Source of the DNA: Micromonospora haikouensis
Lineage (GTDB): Bacteria; Actinomycetota; Actinomycetes; Mycobacteriales; Micromonosporaceae
DNA: 64,000 nt
Direction: 5' to 3'
Assembly: GCF_900091595.1 (NCBI RefSeq)
Contig: NZ_FMCW01000020.1
Coordinates: 62,001-126,000, forward strand
Shown: positions 40,316-49,600 of the stretch, piece after piece
Numbering within the stretch: the stretch's first letter is position 1
How the letters are laid out: every line of letters begins with the position of its first letter
Made by a program: the position numbers and the translations under genes
The notes under the pieces: model-generated
What the model was told of the DNA's origin: nothing
What the model saw: the letters and a program-made list of their open reading frames with translations, nothing else
Database searches by the model: none

Positions 40316-43162
40316 GTGGTGCTGGTGCAGCGGGAGGAACAACTGGACCGGCTCCGGGGGGCGTTCGACGCCTGCGCGGAGCACCAACGCGGACACGTCG
40401 CGCTCGTGACGGGCGCGGTGGGCAGCGGCAAGACGAGTCTGTTGGAGACGTTCAGCGAGTGGGCCGCAGCCGCCGGGGGGCGGGTGCTCGGCGCGGCCGG
40501 GTCGCGGGCGGAACGCGGGCTCCACCTCGGAGTCCTGGGGCAGCTGTTCCACAGTGCAAGGCTGGAGCAGCAGGCGGCGACCCGGATCGAGAACCTGATG
40601 CGGGACGCCGCCTTCGCCGTGCCCCTGCCGGAGCCCGGTGGGGACGCGGCCGACGGGACGGCCGCCGGCGACCGGGTCTGGGCGCCCCTGCTGCACGGCC
40701 TGTTCACGGCCCTGCTCGACCTCGCCGACGCCGGGCCGCTGGTCCTCGCCGTCGACGACGTGCACCACGCCGACCCGGCGTCGCTGCACTGCCTGCTCTA
40801 CGTCACCCGGCGGCTGCGGCACGCCCGGATCATGGTGGTGCTCGCCGAGGCGTCGACGCTGCGCCCGCCCCACCCGCTGTTCCGCGCCGAGCTGCTCAGC
40901 CAGCCGTACTTCTCGCGGATCAACCTGCCGCCGTTGACCGTCGACGGGATCGCCCGGCTGGTCGACGCCGACGGCGGGGCCGCCGCCGCCCGGGAGACGG
41001 CCGAACGCTGCCTCAGCATGACCGGCGGCAACCCGCTGCTCACCCGCGCCCTCATCGACGAGCGGGCCCCCGGCGGGGCGGCCGACGAGCGGGGGGCCGA
41101 CCCGACCGGCGGCGACCCGTTCGACCAGGCCGTCCTCGGCTGCCTCTACCGGCACGAGCCCGGGGTACGGCGCGTCGCGCAGGCCCTCGCCGTGCTGAAC
41201 CGCCCCGTCCCGGCCGAGCTGCTCGGCCACGTCCTCGACGTGGTGCCCGAGTCGGCCGCCCCGGCGGTGCGGGTGCTGCGCACCTCCGGGCTGATGGACT
41301 CCGACCAGCTGCGCCACCCCCGCATCCTGCGGTCCATCCTGACCGACATGTCCCCCGAGGAGCGCCGCGGCCTGCACCAGCGGGTCGCCGAGGTGCTGCA
41401 CGAACACGGCGCGGAGCCGGGCGCGGTGGCCGAGCACCTGGTCGCCGCCGCGTGGGCGGACGCCCCCTGGGTGGTGCCCGTACTCTCCGACGCCGCCGCG
41501 CAGGCCCTGGCGTCGGGCCGGCCCGACGTGGCGGCGGCGTGCCTGCGCCTGGTCGCCCGCGCCGACGTCGACGAGCGCCAGCGCACCGCCGCCACCGCGA
41601 TGCTGGTCAACGCCCGCTGGCAGGTCAACCCGCTCGCCGTCAACGGGCACCTGACCGAGCTGGTGGAGACCGCGCGGGCCACCGGCTGGTCCACCGGGGC
41701 CGCCCTGTCCACCGTGCCGTTCCTGCTCTGGCAGGGGCGGGCGGAGGAGGCCACCGAGGCCGTCAGCGGCTTCTCCGGAGACGACGACCCCGGCTCCGCC
41801 GCCGGCCACGCCGGCCGGCTGCGGGCCATGCAGCTGCTGGTCTCCCTCTCGCACCCCGACCAGCTGGCCTCCGTGCGGGAGACGCCCAGCACGTGGAGCC
41901 GGGCGGCGACCGCGCCGACGTCGATCAGCCCCCAGTTGCAGGCGGTCACGGTGCTCGGCACGGCGCTGCTGCCGAACGCCGACAACGACACCGTGGCCAC
42001 CGCCGAGCAGCTGCTGCAACGGCACCACACCGACGACGGGGCGTTGGGGCTGCTCACCGCCCCGCTGCTCGCGCTGCTCTGGTCGGGCCGCTGCGACCGG
42101 GTCGTGGCCTGGGCCGAGATCCTGCTCAACCGGCCGGCGGTCCGGCACGCCCCGGTGTGGCGGGCCGTCGTGCGGGCGGTCCGCGCCGAGGCCGCGCTGC
42201 GGCTGGGCGACCTGCCGGGCGCGGAGCACCACGCCCGCGCGGCGCTGGAGGACATCCCCGCCCCGGCGTGGGGGGTGGCCATCGCCGGGCCGCTGGCCAC
42301 GCTGATCGCCTGCGCGACCGAGGCGGGCCGGTTCGCCGAGGCCGACCGGTGGCTGGCCCATCCCGTCCCGGCCGGCATGTTCCGCACCCCGCTGGGCGTG
42401 CACTACCTGGCCGCCCGGGGCCGGCACCACCTGGCCATGGGCCGGCCGCACGCGGCGACCGCCGACCTGCGCCGCTGCGGGGAGCTGATGCGCGGCTGGG
42501 GCATCGACGTGGCCGGGCTGGTGCCGTGGCGGCTGGAGCTGGCCCGGGTGCAGCTCAGCGTCGGCAACAAGACCCACGCCACCCAGCTCCTGCAGGAGCA
42601 GCTGCGCGTCGCGCACGGGGTCGACGACCGGACCCGGGGGCGTTCGCTGCGGCTGCTCGCCACCACCGCCGCCCCGGACCACCGGCGCAAGCTGCTCGGC
42701 GAGGCGGTCAACCTGCTCCAGGGCTGCGGCGACCGGCTGGAGCTGGTGCGGGCCCTCGGCGACACCGGCCAGAGCCTGCAGCGGGCCGGCGACTCGGCGC
42801 GCGCCCGGTTGCTGGTGCGCCGGGCCTACCAGCTGGCCCAGGACTGCGGGGCGTCGGTGCTGGCCCAGCGGCTGATCCGGCGCGACGCGGGCGGCGGGCT
42901 GCCGGCGTACCCGGCCGGGGCCGAGGCGCACGAGCCGGACGACGGGCTCAGCGAGGCCGAGCGCCGAGTCGCCGCGCTGGCCGCCCAGGGGCACACCAAC
43001 CGGCAGATCTCCAGCAAGCTATTCATCACCGTCAGCACCGTGGAGCAGCACCTCACCCGGGTCTACCGGAAGCTGGACGTCAAGCGGCGCACCGACCTGC
43101 CGGCCCGGCTCGTCGCCTACGCGGAGCCGCTGGCCGAGGAGCCGCAGGGCGCGGCGTCCTGA
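40316..43162 (+). CDS. LAL-type LuxR-family transcriptional activator 2
   Basis: A 948-residue protein of the same design as the preceding gene. Walker A is VTGAVGSGKTSLL (about residues 32-44) and Walker B is GPLVLAVDDVHHADPASLHCLLYVTRRL (about 137-164). A helical middle region is followed by a C-terminal LuxR HTH in GLSEAERRVAALAAQGHTNRQISSKLFITVSTVEQHLTRVYRKLDV (about 873-920). GTG at 40316 was chosen: GAAGGG lies nine bases upstream and the ATPase domain begins right after it. It is followed by a strong terminator. It is a likely pathway-specific activator of the polyketide cluster, possibly acting with or under the first LAL protein. Confidence 0.92.
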   Translation: MVLVQREEQLDRLRGAFDACAEHQRGHVALVTGAVGSGKTSLLETFSEWAAAAGGRVLGAAGSRAERGLHLGVLGQLFHSARLEQQAATRIENLMRDAAFAVPLPEPGGDAADGTAAGDRVWAPLLHGLFTALLDLADAGPLVLAVDDVHHADPASLHCLLYVTRRLRHARIMVVLAEASTLRPPHPLFRAELLSQPYFSRINLPPLTVDGIARLVDADGGAAAARETAERCLSMTGGNPLLTRALIDERAPGGAADERGADPTGGDPFDQAVLGCLYRHEPGVRRVAQALAVLNRPVPAELLGHVLDVVPESAAPAVRVLRTSGLMDSDQLRHPRILRSILTDMSPEERRGLHQRVAEVLHEHGAEPGAVAEHLVAAAWADAPWVVPVLSDAAAQALASGRPDVAAACLRLVARADVDERQRTAATAMLVNARWQVNPLAVNGHLTELVETARATGWSTGAALSTVPFLLWQGRAEEATEAVSGFSGDDDPGSAAGHAGRLRAMQLLVSLSHPDQLASVRETPSTWSRAATAPTSISPQLQAVTVLGTALLPNADNDTVATAEQLLQRHHTDDGALGLLTAPLLALLWSGRCDRVVAWAEILLNRPAVRHAPVWRAVVRAVRAEAALRLGDLPGAEHHARAALEDIPAPAWGVAIAGPLATLIACATEAGRFAEADRWLAHPVPAGMFRTPLGVHYLAARGRHHLAMGRPHAATADLRRCGELMRGWGIDVAGLVPWRLELARVQLSVGNKTHATQLLQEQLRVAHGVDDRTRGRSLRLLATTAAPDHRRKLLGEAVNLLQGCGDRLELVRALGDTGQSLQRAGDSARARLLVRRAYQLAQDCGASVLAQRLIRRDAGGGLPAYPAGAEAHEPDDGLSEAERRVAALAAQGHTNRQISSKLFITVSTVEQHLTRVYRKLDVKRRTDLPARLVAYAEPLAEEPQGAAS

Positions 43163-43173
43163 CCGACGACGCA

Positions 43174-43211
43174 GGGGCGGCGCGGTGGGTGACCACCGCG
43201 CCGCCCCTTTT
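43174..43211 (+). terminator. Rho-independent terminator of the second LAL gene
   Basis: A perfect 15-bp G:C-rich stem (43174-43188 with 43193-43207) and the loop GTGA are followed directly by TTTT at 43208-43211. It lies 11 bp after the LAL stop codon and between convergent genes. Confidence 0.88.
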
Positions 43212-43231
43212 CGCGTACGGGAGGAAGGGGC

Positions 43232-44659
43232 TCAGCCGGCGACGGGCGCGACGGCGCGACGGGCCGCCACCGCCTCGTCGCGGTGGCCCAGCACCAGGTC
43301 GGCGGCGGCGGTGACCCCGCCGGCCTGGCGCAGCCGCCGGCTCCACAGCGCCGCCCGGTCCCGGAAGGTCCGCTCGGTCAGCAGCCGGCGCAGCTTCGCC
43401 ACGATGTCGTCGACGTCGAGGGCGTCGTCGTGCTCGACGGCCAGGGCGACGCCCGCGTCGACGACCCGGACCGCGCCGTCGTGGCAGTCGAACCAGAACG
43501 GCAGCACGAGTTGCGGCACGCCGAACCAGGCCGCCTCGTGGATCGCGTTGGCGGCGGCGTGGTTGAAGAAGACCCGCACGTGCGGGTGGGCCAGCACCTC
43601 CACCTGCGACGGCAGCCACGACTCGACGCGCAGGTTCGCCGGCAGCTCGCCGGCCGGCGGCAGGTGCCGCTGCCGGTCGGCGGGGAGCTTCCACAGCACG
43701 TGGTGGTCGGGGCCGAGCCGGGCGGCGACGTCGACGAGCGCGGCCACCTGGGCGGCGCTCGGGCGCATGATGGTGCCGAACCCGACGTAGACCACCGACT
43801 CGTGGGCGTCGAGCCAGGCGCGCAGCTCCGCGCCGTCGGGGCTCGGCACGATCTCGGTGGGCACCATCGAGCCGACCGTGCGCAGCGTCGCCGGCGCGGT
43901 GGCGAAGGGATATTCCAACCCGAAGACCGTGTACGCCAGCAGCGCCCGCGCCGCCTGCGCGTACAGCGAGGGCCGCAGCTCCACGTTGGGGATCCCGGCC
44001 GCCCTGCGGCGCTGGGCGGCGGCGGTGTTGCGGGCCAGCCGCTGCGGCTCCATCAGGGTCTTCAGCAGCGCCTCGCGGTGGCGGCCGTTGGCGGCCTGCT
44101 GGCTCGGGCTCATGTGCAGCGGCAGCCCCGACAGCGGCATCGGGTACGTCGGCGGCAGGCTGTCCTGGAGGAAGTTCGACGGCGGCACCGACACGCTGAT
44201 CACGAACGGCACGCCCCGGACCGTCATCGCGTCCATCCCGAACGAGGCGAACGAGTCGACCACGGCCAGCGCCGGGGCCACCTCGTCGACCAGGGCCAGG
44301 CAGCGCTCGTACAGCTCGTGCAGGTAGTCGTAGTCGACGGAGGTGTCGACGTACGTCGCGAAGTTCTCGACCCGGCTGCCGGCGGACATCCGCCGGTGGG
44401 TCTCGTCGTCCCAGTGCTCGGGGCGCACCGCCAGGCGGGCCGGCCCGAGCGACAGGAAGGTCAGCTCCCCGCCGCCGGGCAGGCCCTCGACGTCGGCCCG
44501 CCGCTCGTCGGTGCAGGCGAAGAACACCCGGCGCGTCCCCCGGCGCCTCAGCTCGCCGGCCAGGGTGAGCAGCGGGTTGAACAGCCCGGAGCTGCCCGAG
44601 GTGACGATCAGCAGCGGGCTCTCGTCGGCCGTCGTCGCGCCGGCCGCCTGAGTCGTCAT
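43232..44659 (-). CDS. GT1-family (UGT/macrolide-type) glycosyltransferase
   Basis: A 475-residue GT-B glycosyltransferase of the UGT/MGT type. The N-terminal acceptor domain begins LLIVTSGSSGLFNPLLTLAGELRRRG. The C-terminal donor domain has VVYVGFGTIMRPSAAQVAALVDV, VLWKLPADRQ, NLRVESWLPSQVEVLAHPHVRVFFNH and the terminal PFWFDCHDGAVRVVDAGVALAV. In place of the usual HGGxNS after the donor-binding His it reads HAAANAIHEAAWFGVPQLVLP, so the HGG glycines are replaced. The ATG at 44659 follows the permease stop by 13 bp, placing it in an operon with an ABC exporter. Roles could be glycosylation of the polyketide or self-protective inactivation coupled to export. The sugar donor is unknown. Confidence 0.86.
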   Translation of the reverse strand: MTTQAAGATTADESPLLIVTSGSSGLFNPLLTLAGELRRRGTRRVFFACTDERRADVEGLPGGGELTFLSLGPARLAVRPEHWDDETHRRMSAGSRVENFATYVDTSVDYDYLHELYERCLALVDEVAPALAVVDSFASFGMDAMTVRGVPFVISVSVPPSNFLQDSLPPTYPMPLSGLPLHMSPSQQAANGRHREALLKTLMEPQRLARNTAAAQRRRAAGIPNVELRPSLYAQAARALLAYTVFGLEYPFATAPATLRTVGSMVPTEIVPSPDGAELRAWLDAHESVVYVGFGTIMRPSAAQVAALVDVAARLGPDHHVLWKLPADRQRHLPPAGELPANLRVESWLPSQVEVLAHPHVRVFFNHAAANAIHEAAWFGVPQLVLPFWFDCHDGAVRVVDAGVALAVEHDDALDVDDIVAKLRRLLTERTFRDRAALWSRRLRQAGGVTAAADLVLGHRDEAVAARRAVAPVAG

Positions 44660-44672
44660 CGCGCCGGCCGCC

Positions 44673-45506
44673 TCAGTCCATCGCCCGGCGCATGAAGCCG
44701 CGGATGCCGATGGCGCTGAACAGCACAAACACCCCGGCCAGCACGATCAGGTCCAGCCACAGCGGCACCGACTGCACCCCGGGCGGGGCGACCAGCGACC
44801 GGGTGGCCTCGCTGACGTAGGTGAGCGGGTTGAGGGCGCAGATCACCTGGAACCAGGGCAGCTGGTCCAGGGCGCGCAGCGGGAACTGGGTGGCGCCGGT
44901 GAACATCAGCGGGGTCATCGTCACGGTGAACATGATCTGGATGCGGTGCGGCGGGACGAGCGTGCCGAAGGTCAGGCCCATGGCCGCGCCCACCATCGCC
45001 CCGGCGGTGAGCACCCCGAGCACCGGCAGCAGCGTCGACAGCGGCCACGTGACGCCGAGCATCAGCATGCCGATGGGGATCAGCACCACGCCGGCGATGA
45101 CGCCCCGGATCGCCCCGAAGACGATCTTCTCGAACGCGACCAGCGGGATCGCCATCGGCGACAGCAGCCGGTCCTCGATCTCGCGGGTGAAGGAGAAGTC
45201 CATCACCATCGGCAGGGCGGTGTTCTCCAGGCCGATGAGGAACGCGTTGAGCGCGATGACGCCGGGCAGCAGCACGTTGGCGAAGTCGTTGCTGGCGTAG
45301 CCGAGGCTGGTGAGGACCTTGCCGAAGATCAGCAGCATGAACAGCGGCTGGAGGAACACCTGGGCGAAGAACGCGCCCAGCTCCCGGCTGGTGACGAACA
45401 TGTCGCGCCAGAGCACCGCCCGGAAGGTGGCGAGCTGGTCCAGCCCGCGCACCGGCGCGGCCGGCGCCACGGCGGTCGACGGGGTGGCGGGTGCGGTGAC
45501 GCTCAC
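44673..45506 (-). CDS. ABC-2 type transporter permease (DrrB-like)
   Basis: A 277-residue permease with six membrane helices after a Pro/Ala-rich cytosolic leader. It shows LWRDMFVTSRELGAFFAQVFLQPLFMLLIFG, FSFTREIEDRLLSPMAIPLVAFEKIVFG and FTGATQFPLRALDQLPWFQVICALNPLTYVSEATRSL. This last block is the DrrB/ABC-2 hallmark near the C-terminus. The GTG start at 45506 overlaps the ATPase stop by 4 bp. With the ATPase it forms a drug or polyketide exporter. It sits between the ATPase and glycosyltransferase genes of one operon. Confidence 0.9.
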   Translation of the reverse strand: MSVTAPATPSTAVAPAAPVRGLDQLATFRAVLWRDMFVTSRELGAFFAQVFLQPLFMLLIFGKVLTSLGYASNDFANVLLPGVIALNAFLIGLENTALPMVMDFSFTREIEDRLLSPMAIPLVAFEKIVFGAIRGVIAGVVLIPIGMLMLGVTWPLSTLLPVLGVLTAGAMVGAAMGLTFGTLVPPHRIQIMFTVTMTPLMFTGATQFPLRALDQLPWFQVICALNPLTYVSEATRSLVAPPGVQSVPLWLDLIVLAGVFVLFSAIGIRGFMRRAMD

Positions 45507-46540
45507 CGAAGTTCCCTTCCGGTCAGGTGGATGAAGACGTCTTCGAGGCTCGGCTGGCCGATGCTGAGGTCGCGGACCTCGCAGCGCAGGTCGGTGAGGA
45601 TCTTCAGCGCCATCGGCACGGCGTTGGCCGGCGCGGTGCCGGTGTAGAGGCGGAACGACAACGTGGCGTCCGGGTCGGCGGGGGCGTCCGGCACCGGCAT
45701 CGGCGGCATCCCGGGGAACATCGGCATCCCGCCGGGCGGGCCGCCGGCCCGCAGCCGCTCGACGCGCTCCACGTCGGCGACGTTGCCCAGCGCCGCCTGC
45801 ACGTCCTCGGCGGGGGCACCGGCGGCCACCACCAGGGTCAGCGTGCTGCTGCCCGGCAGGGTGCGGGTCAGCGCCGCCGGGGTGTCCAGGGTGAGCAGCT
45901 TGCCGTGGTCGACGATGCCGACCCGGTCGCAGAGCTTCTCCGCCTCGTCCATGTCGTGGGTGGTCACCACGACGGTCACGCCGGCCTGCTTCAGCTCGGC
46001 GATCCGGTCGTGCACGAACAGCCGCGACTGCGGGTCGAGGCCGCCGGACGGCTCGTCGAGGAAGAGTACCTTCGGCGCGTGCATCAGCGCCCGCGCGATC
46101 ATCGTGCGCTGGGCCAGGCCGCCGGAGAGGAAGTCCGTGCGGGCGTTCGCGAAGTCCTTCAGGCCCATCTGCTCCAGCAGCTCGTCGGCCCGCTTCGTGC
46201 GCACCGACCGGGACACCCGGTGGTACGCCGAGTGGAACAGCAGGTTCTGCCGGACGGTCAGCGCCCGGTCCAGGTTGACCCGCTGCGGCACCACCGCCAG
46301 CAGTTGCCGGGCCGCGGCCGGCGAGCGGACGACGTCCGCCCCGCACACGACCGCCCGCCCCGAGGTGGCCCGCACCCGGGTCGTCAGCACCCCGATCGTC
46401 GTGGTCTTGCCCGCGCCGTTCGGCCCGAGCAGACCGAAGACCTCACCGGCGGCGACGGAGAAGCTCAGCCCGTCCACCGCCGGCGGCATGTTGGGCTGGT
46501 AGCGCTTGACCAGCTCCTCGACCACCACTGCCTCGTCCAC
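45503..46540 (-). CDS. ABC transporter ATP-binding protein (DrrA-like)
   Basis: A 345-residue ABC ATPase. Walker A is GPNGAGKTTT near residue 40, the Q-loop is AVVPQRVNLDRALTV, the signature is LSGGLAQR (note LSGGLAQ rather than LSGGQ), Walker B is VLFLDEPSGGLDPQSR, and the switch His is in VVVTTHDMDEAEKLCDRV. The C-terminal domain contains a Pro/Met/Gly-rich loop (GPPGGMPMFPGMPPMPVPDAP) and ends DLSIGQPSLEDVFIHLTGREL, as in DrrA-type exporters. The GTG at 46540 is preceded by GGGAG. It is the first gene of the ATPase-permease-glycosyltransferase operon. Tandem 11-bp boxes lie just upstream. Confidence 0.92.
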   Translation of the reverse strand: MDEAVVVEELVKRYQPNMPPAVDGLSFSVAAGEVFGLLGPNGAGKTTTIGVLTTRVRATSGRAVVCGADVVRSPAAARQLLAVVPQRVNLDRALTVRQNLLFHSAYHRVSRSVRTKRADELLEQMGLKDFANARTDFLSGGLAQRTMIARALMHAPKVLFLDEPSGGLDPQSRLFVHDRIAELKQAGVTVVVTTHDMDEAEKLCDRVGIVDHGKLLTLDTPAALTRTLPGSSTLTLVVAAGAPAEDVQAALGNVADVERVERLRAGGPPGGMPMFPGMPPMPVPDAPADPDATLSFRLYTGTAPANAVPMALKILTDLRCEVRDLSIGQPSLEDVFIHLTGRELR

Positions 46541-46589
46541 GTCGCCATGCTCCCGTCCTGGTCCCTGCTGGGACAGATGTCAATCGCTT

Positions 46590-46610
46590 CGTTAGGGGGT
46601 GCTAGGGGCA
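46590..46610. promoter_or_regulatory. tandem 11-bp TAGGGG boxes upstream of the exporter operon
   Basis: On the plus strand CGTTAGGGGGT (46590-46600) is followed directly by GCTAGGGGCA (46601-46610), repeating with an 11-bp period like the pair at 28176-28197. The boxes lie 50-70 bp upstream of the exporter ATPase start codon but point away from it, and no TANNNT lies 23 nt downstream of either. A small GTCCC-TGCT-GGGAC hairpin is at 46561-46574. It is probably an operator for the cluster regulator. Confidence 0.5.
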
Positions 46611-46624
46611 GGCCAGGGGCGGTG

Positions 46625-49600
46625 TCACAGGCCCCGGTCGGCCAGCCACCGCTGCACGGTGGCGGCCAGGTCGGTGCCCCGCTCGCCGACCATGGTGAAG
46701 TGGTCGCCGTCGGCGTCCACCGCCTCGTGCGGGTACGGCCACCGCGACCGCCACCCGTCGGGTTCGCCGTGCCACTGCCCCAGCGGCCGGGTGGCCCGCA
46801 CCAGCAGCGTCGCCGAGTCCAGCGGGGCGGGCTGCCAGGTGAGGAACAGCGGCAGGTAGCCGGCCCAGGCGGTGGTGCGGTAGTCGTCCATCGGCGTGTA
46901 CGCGCTGTCCCGCTCGACCATCCCGTCGAGCAGTTGCCCCGTCCAGCCGCCGAGCACCTCGCTGTCGGCCGGGTAGGTGTCCATCAGCACCACCGCGGCG
47001 GGCGGCCGGCCCTGCCGTTCCAGCTCCCGGGCGAGCACGTTGGCGACCATCGCGCCGCCGGAGTGTCCGGCGAGGACGAACGGGCCGCCGCCGACCGTCC
47101 GCAGCACCGTGTCGGCGTGCACCCGCAGCAGCGCGTCCAGGTCGGCGGGGAGTTCCTCGCCGACGGCGAAGCCGGGGTTGGGCAGCGCCCACACGTCGCG
47201 GTGCCCCCGGAAGCCGGCGGCGACGCGGGCGTACTCGTGCGGGCCGGAGAGCAGCGACATGGTGCAGCAGAACACGATCGGGGCCGCGCCGGTGCCGCCT
47301 TCGGCGAGCCGCAGGATCGCCGCCGGGCGGCTGAGCTGGCCGGGCTCGGTGAAGCTGGGGCGGAACTGGGCGAGCTTGACCAGCAGCTCGGCGTATCCGG
47401 CGGCGTCCTCGCGGGCCTTGGGCTCGCGGAACAGCCCGCCGAGGATGCCGCCGGCCCCCTCCGGCGTGCCGGTGCCGGCCGCCGCGTCGCCGGCCGCGCC
47501 GAGCAGCTGGCCGAGCAGGTGCCGGGCCAGCGCCGTCGGGGTGGGGTGGTCGAACAGCAGGGTGGCCGACAGGTCCGCCCCGGTCTCCTGGCGCAGCGCG
47601 TCGCGCAGCTCCAGCGCGGTCAGCGAGTCGAAGCCCAGCTCCAGGAAGTCCCGGTCGGCCTCGATCGCCCCGGGCGAGGCGTGCCCGAGCACGGTCGCCA
47701 CCTGCGCCCGGACCAGGTCGAGCAGGATCCGGTGCCGGTCGCCGGCCGCGCTGGCGACGAGCCGGTCGCGCAGCAGCCGCGCGGGGTCGACCACCGGCTC
47801 GTCGGCCGGCGCCTCCTCGGCGGCGTCGGACTCCGGTCGGGTCGCGAGGTGCAGCGCCGGCGGCTCCGGCCAGTACCGCTCGTGGTGGAACGCGTAGGTG
47901 GGCAGGTCCACCCGGACGGCGTCGGTGCCGGCGAAGGCCGCGGCCCAGTCGACGCCCGCCCCGCGCAGGTCGACGGCGGCGAGCGCGGCGAGCAGGGTGG
48001 CCGCCTCCGGCTGGTCCCGGCGGCCGATGGGCGCGAACGCCGCCGCGTCGGCGTCCGGCAGGCACTCCCGGCCCAGGGCGGTGAGCGCGCCGTCGGGGCC
48101 CAGCTCCAGGAAGGCGCCGACCCCGGCGGCGGCGAGGGTGGTCATTCCGGCGTGGAAGCGGACGGTGTCCCGGACGTGGTCGACCCAGTAGCCGGGGTCG
48201 GTGGCCTCGGCGACGTTCAGCGGGGCCCCGGTGCGGTCGGAGACCAGCGGCACGGCCGGCGGATGCCAGGTGGCCTTCTCGGCGACCACCCGGAAGTCGG
48301 CCAGCATCGCGTCCATCCGGGCGGAGTGGAAGGCGTGGCTGACCCGCAGCGGGCGGGTCCGGTGGCCCTGCGCGGCGAGCCGTTCGCCGGCCGCCGCCAC
48401 CGCGTCGGCGTCGCCGGAGAGCACCACCGACGCGGGGCCGTTCACGGCGGCCAGGGCGACCCGGCCGTCGAGCAGCGGGGCCACCTCGGCCTCGGACGCC
48501 CGCACCGCCAGCATCGCCCCGCCGTCGGGCAGGGCCTGCATGAGCCGGCCCCGGGCGGCCACCAGCGCGGCGGCGTCGGCCAGCGACAGCACCCCGGCGA
48601 CGTGCGCGGCGGCCAGCCCGCCGACGGAGTGCCCGAGGAGCTGCTGCGGGCGCAGCCCGAAGGCGGTGACCAGCCGGTACGCGGCCACCTCGTACGCGAA
48701 CAGCGCGGGCTGGGTGAACTCGGTGCGGTCCAGCAGGGCCGCCTCGGGGGTGTCCGGCGCGGCGAAGACGACCTCGCGCAGCGGGCGGGGCAGGTGCCGG
48801 TCGAGTTCGGCGGCCACCTCGTCGAACGCGGCGGCGAAGACGGGGAACCGGCGGTGCAGCTGCGCGCCCATGCCGGGGCGCTGCGCGCCCTGCCCGGTGA
48901 ACAGGAAGGCGAGCTTGCCGGCGGGGCGGGCCACGCCGCGTACGACGTGGGGGGCGGGCCGATCCTCGGCGACCGCGCGCAGGCCGGCGCGCAGCGCGTC
49001 GGCGTCGTCGCCGGTGACGGCGGCCCGGTGCGGCAGGGCGGCCCGGGTGGTGACCAGCGAGTACGCCACGTCGGCCGGGGCCAGGTCGGGGTGGGCGGCG
49101 AGGTGGTCGAGCAGGCGGCGGGCCTGCCCGGCGAGGGCCGGGGCGGAGCGGGCGGAGACGATCCACGGCACCGGCGGGGCGGGCGTCCCGGCCGGCCGGG
49201 TGGGCTGGGCGTCGGCGGGGTCGGCCTGCTCGACGATGGTGTGCGCGTTGGTGCCGCTGACCCCGAACGCGGACACCCCGGCGCGGCGCGGGCGGCCGGT
49301 GTCCGGCCACGGGGTGGTCTCGGTCAGCAGGGTCACCGCCCCGGCGGACCAGTCGACGTGCGGGGTGGGCTCGTCGACGTGCAGGGTGGGCGGCAGCACC
49401 CCGTGCCGCATCGCGAGCACCATCTTGATCACCCCGGCGACGCCGGCGGCGGCCTGGGTGTGGCCGATGTTCGACTTCACCGAGCCGAGCAGCAGCGGCG
49501 CGGCGTCGCCCCGGCCCTGCCCGTACGTGGCGAGCAGCGCCTGCGCCTCGATCGGGTCGCCGAGGGTGGTGCCGGTGCCGTGCGCCTCGACGACGTCGAC

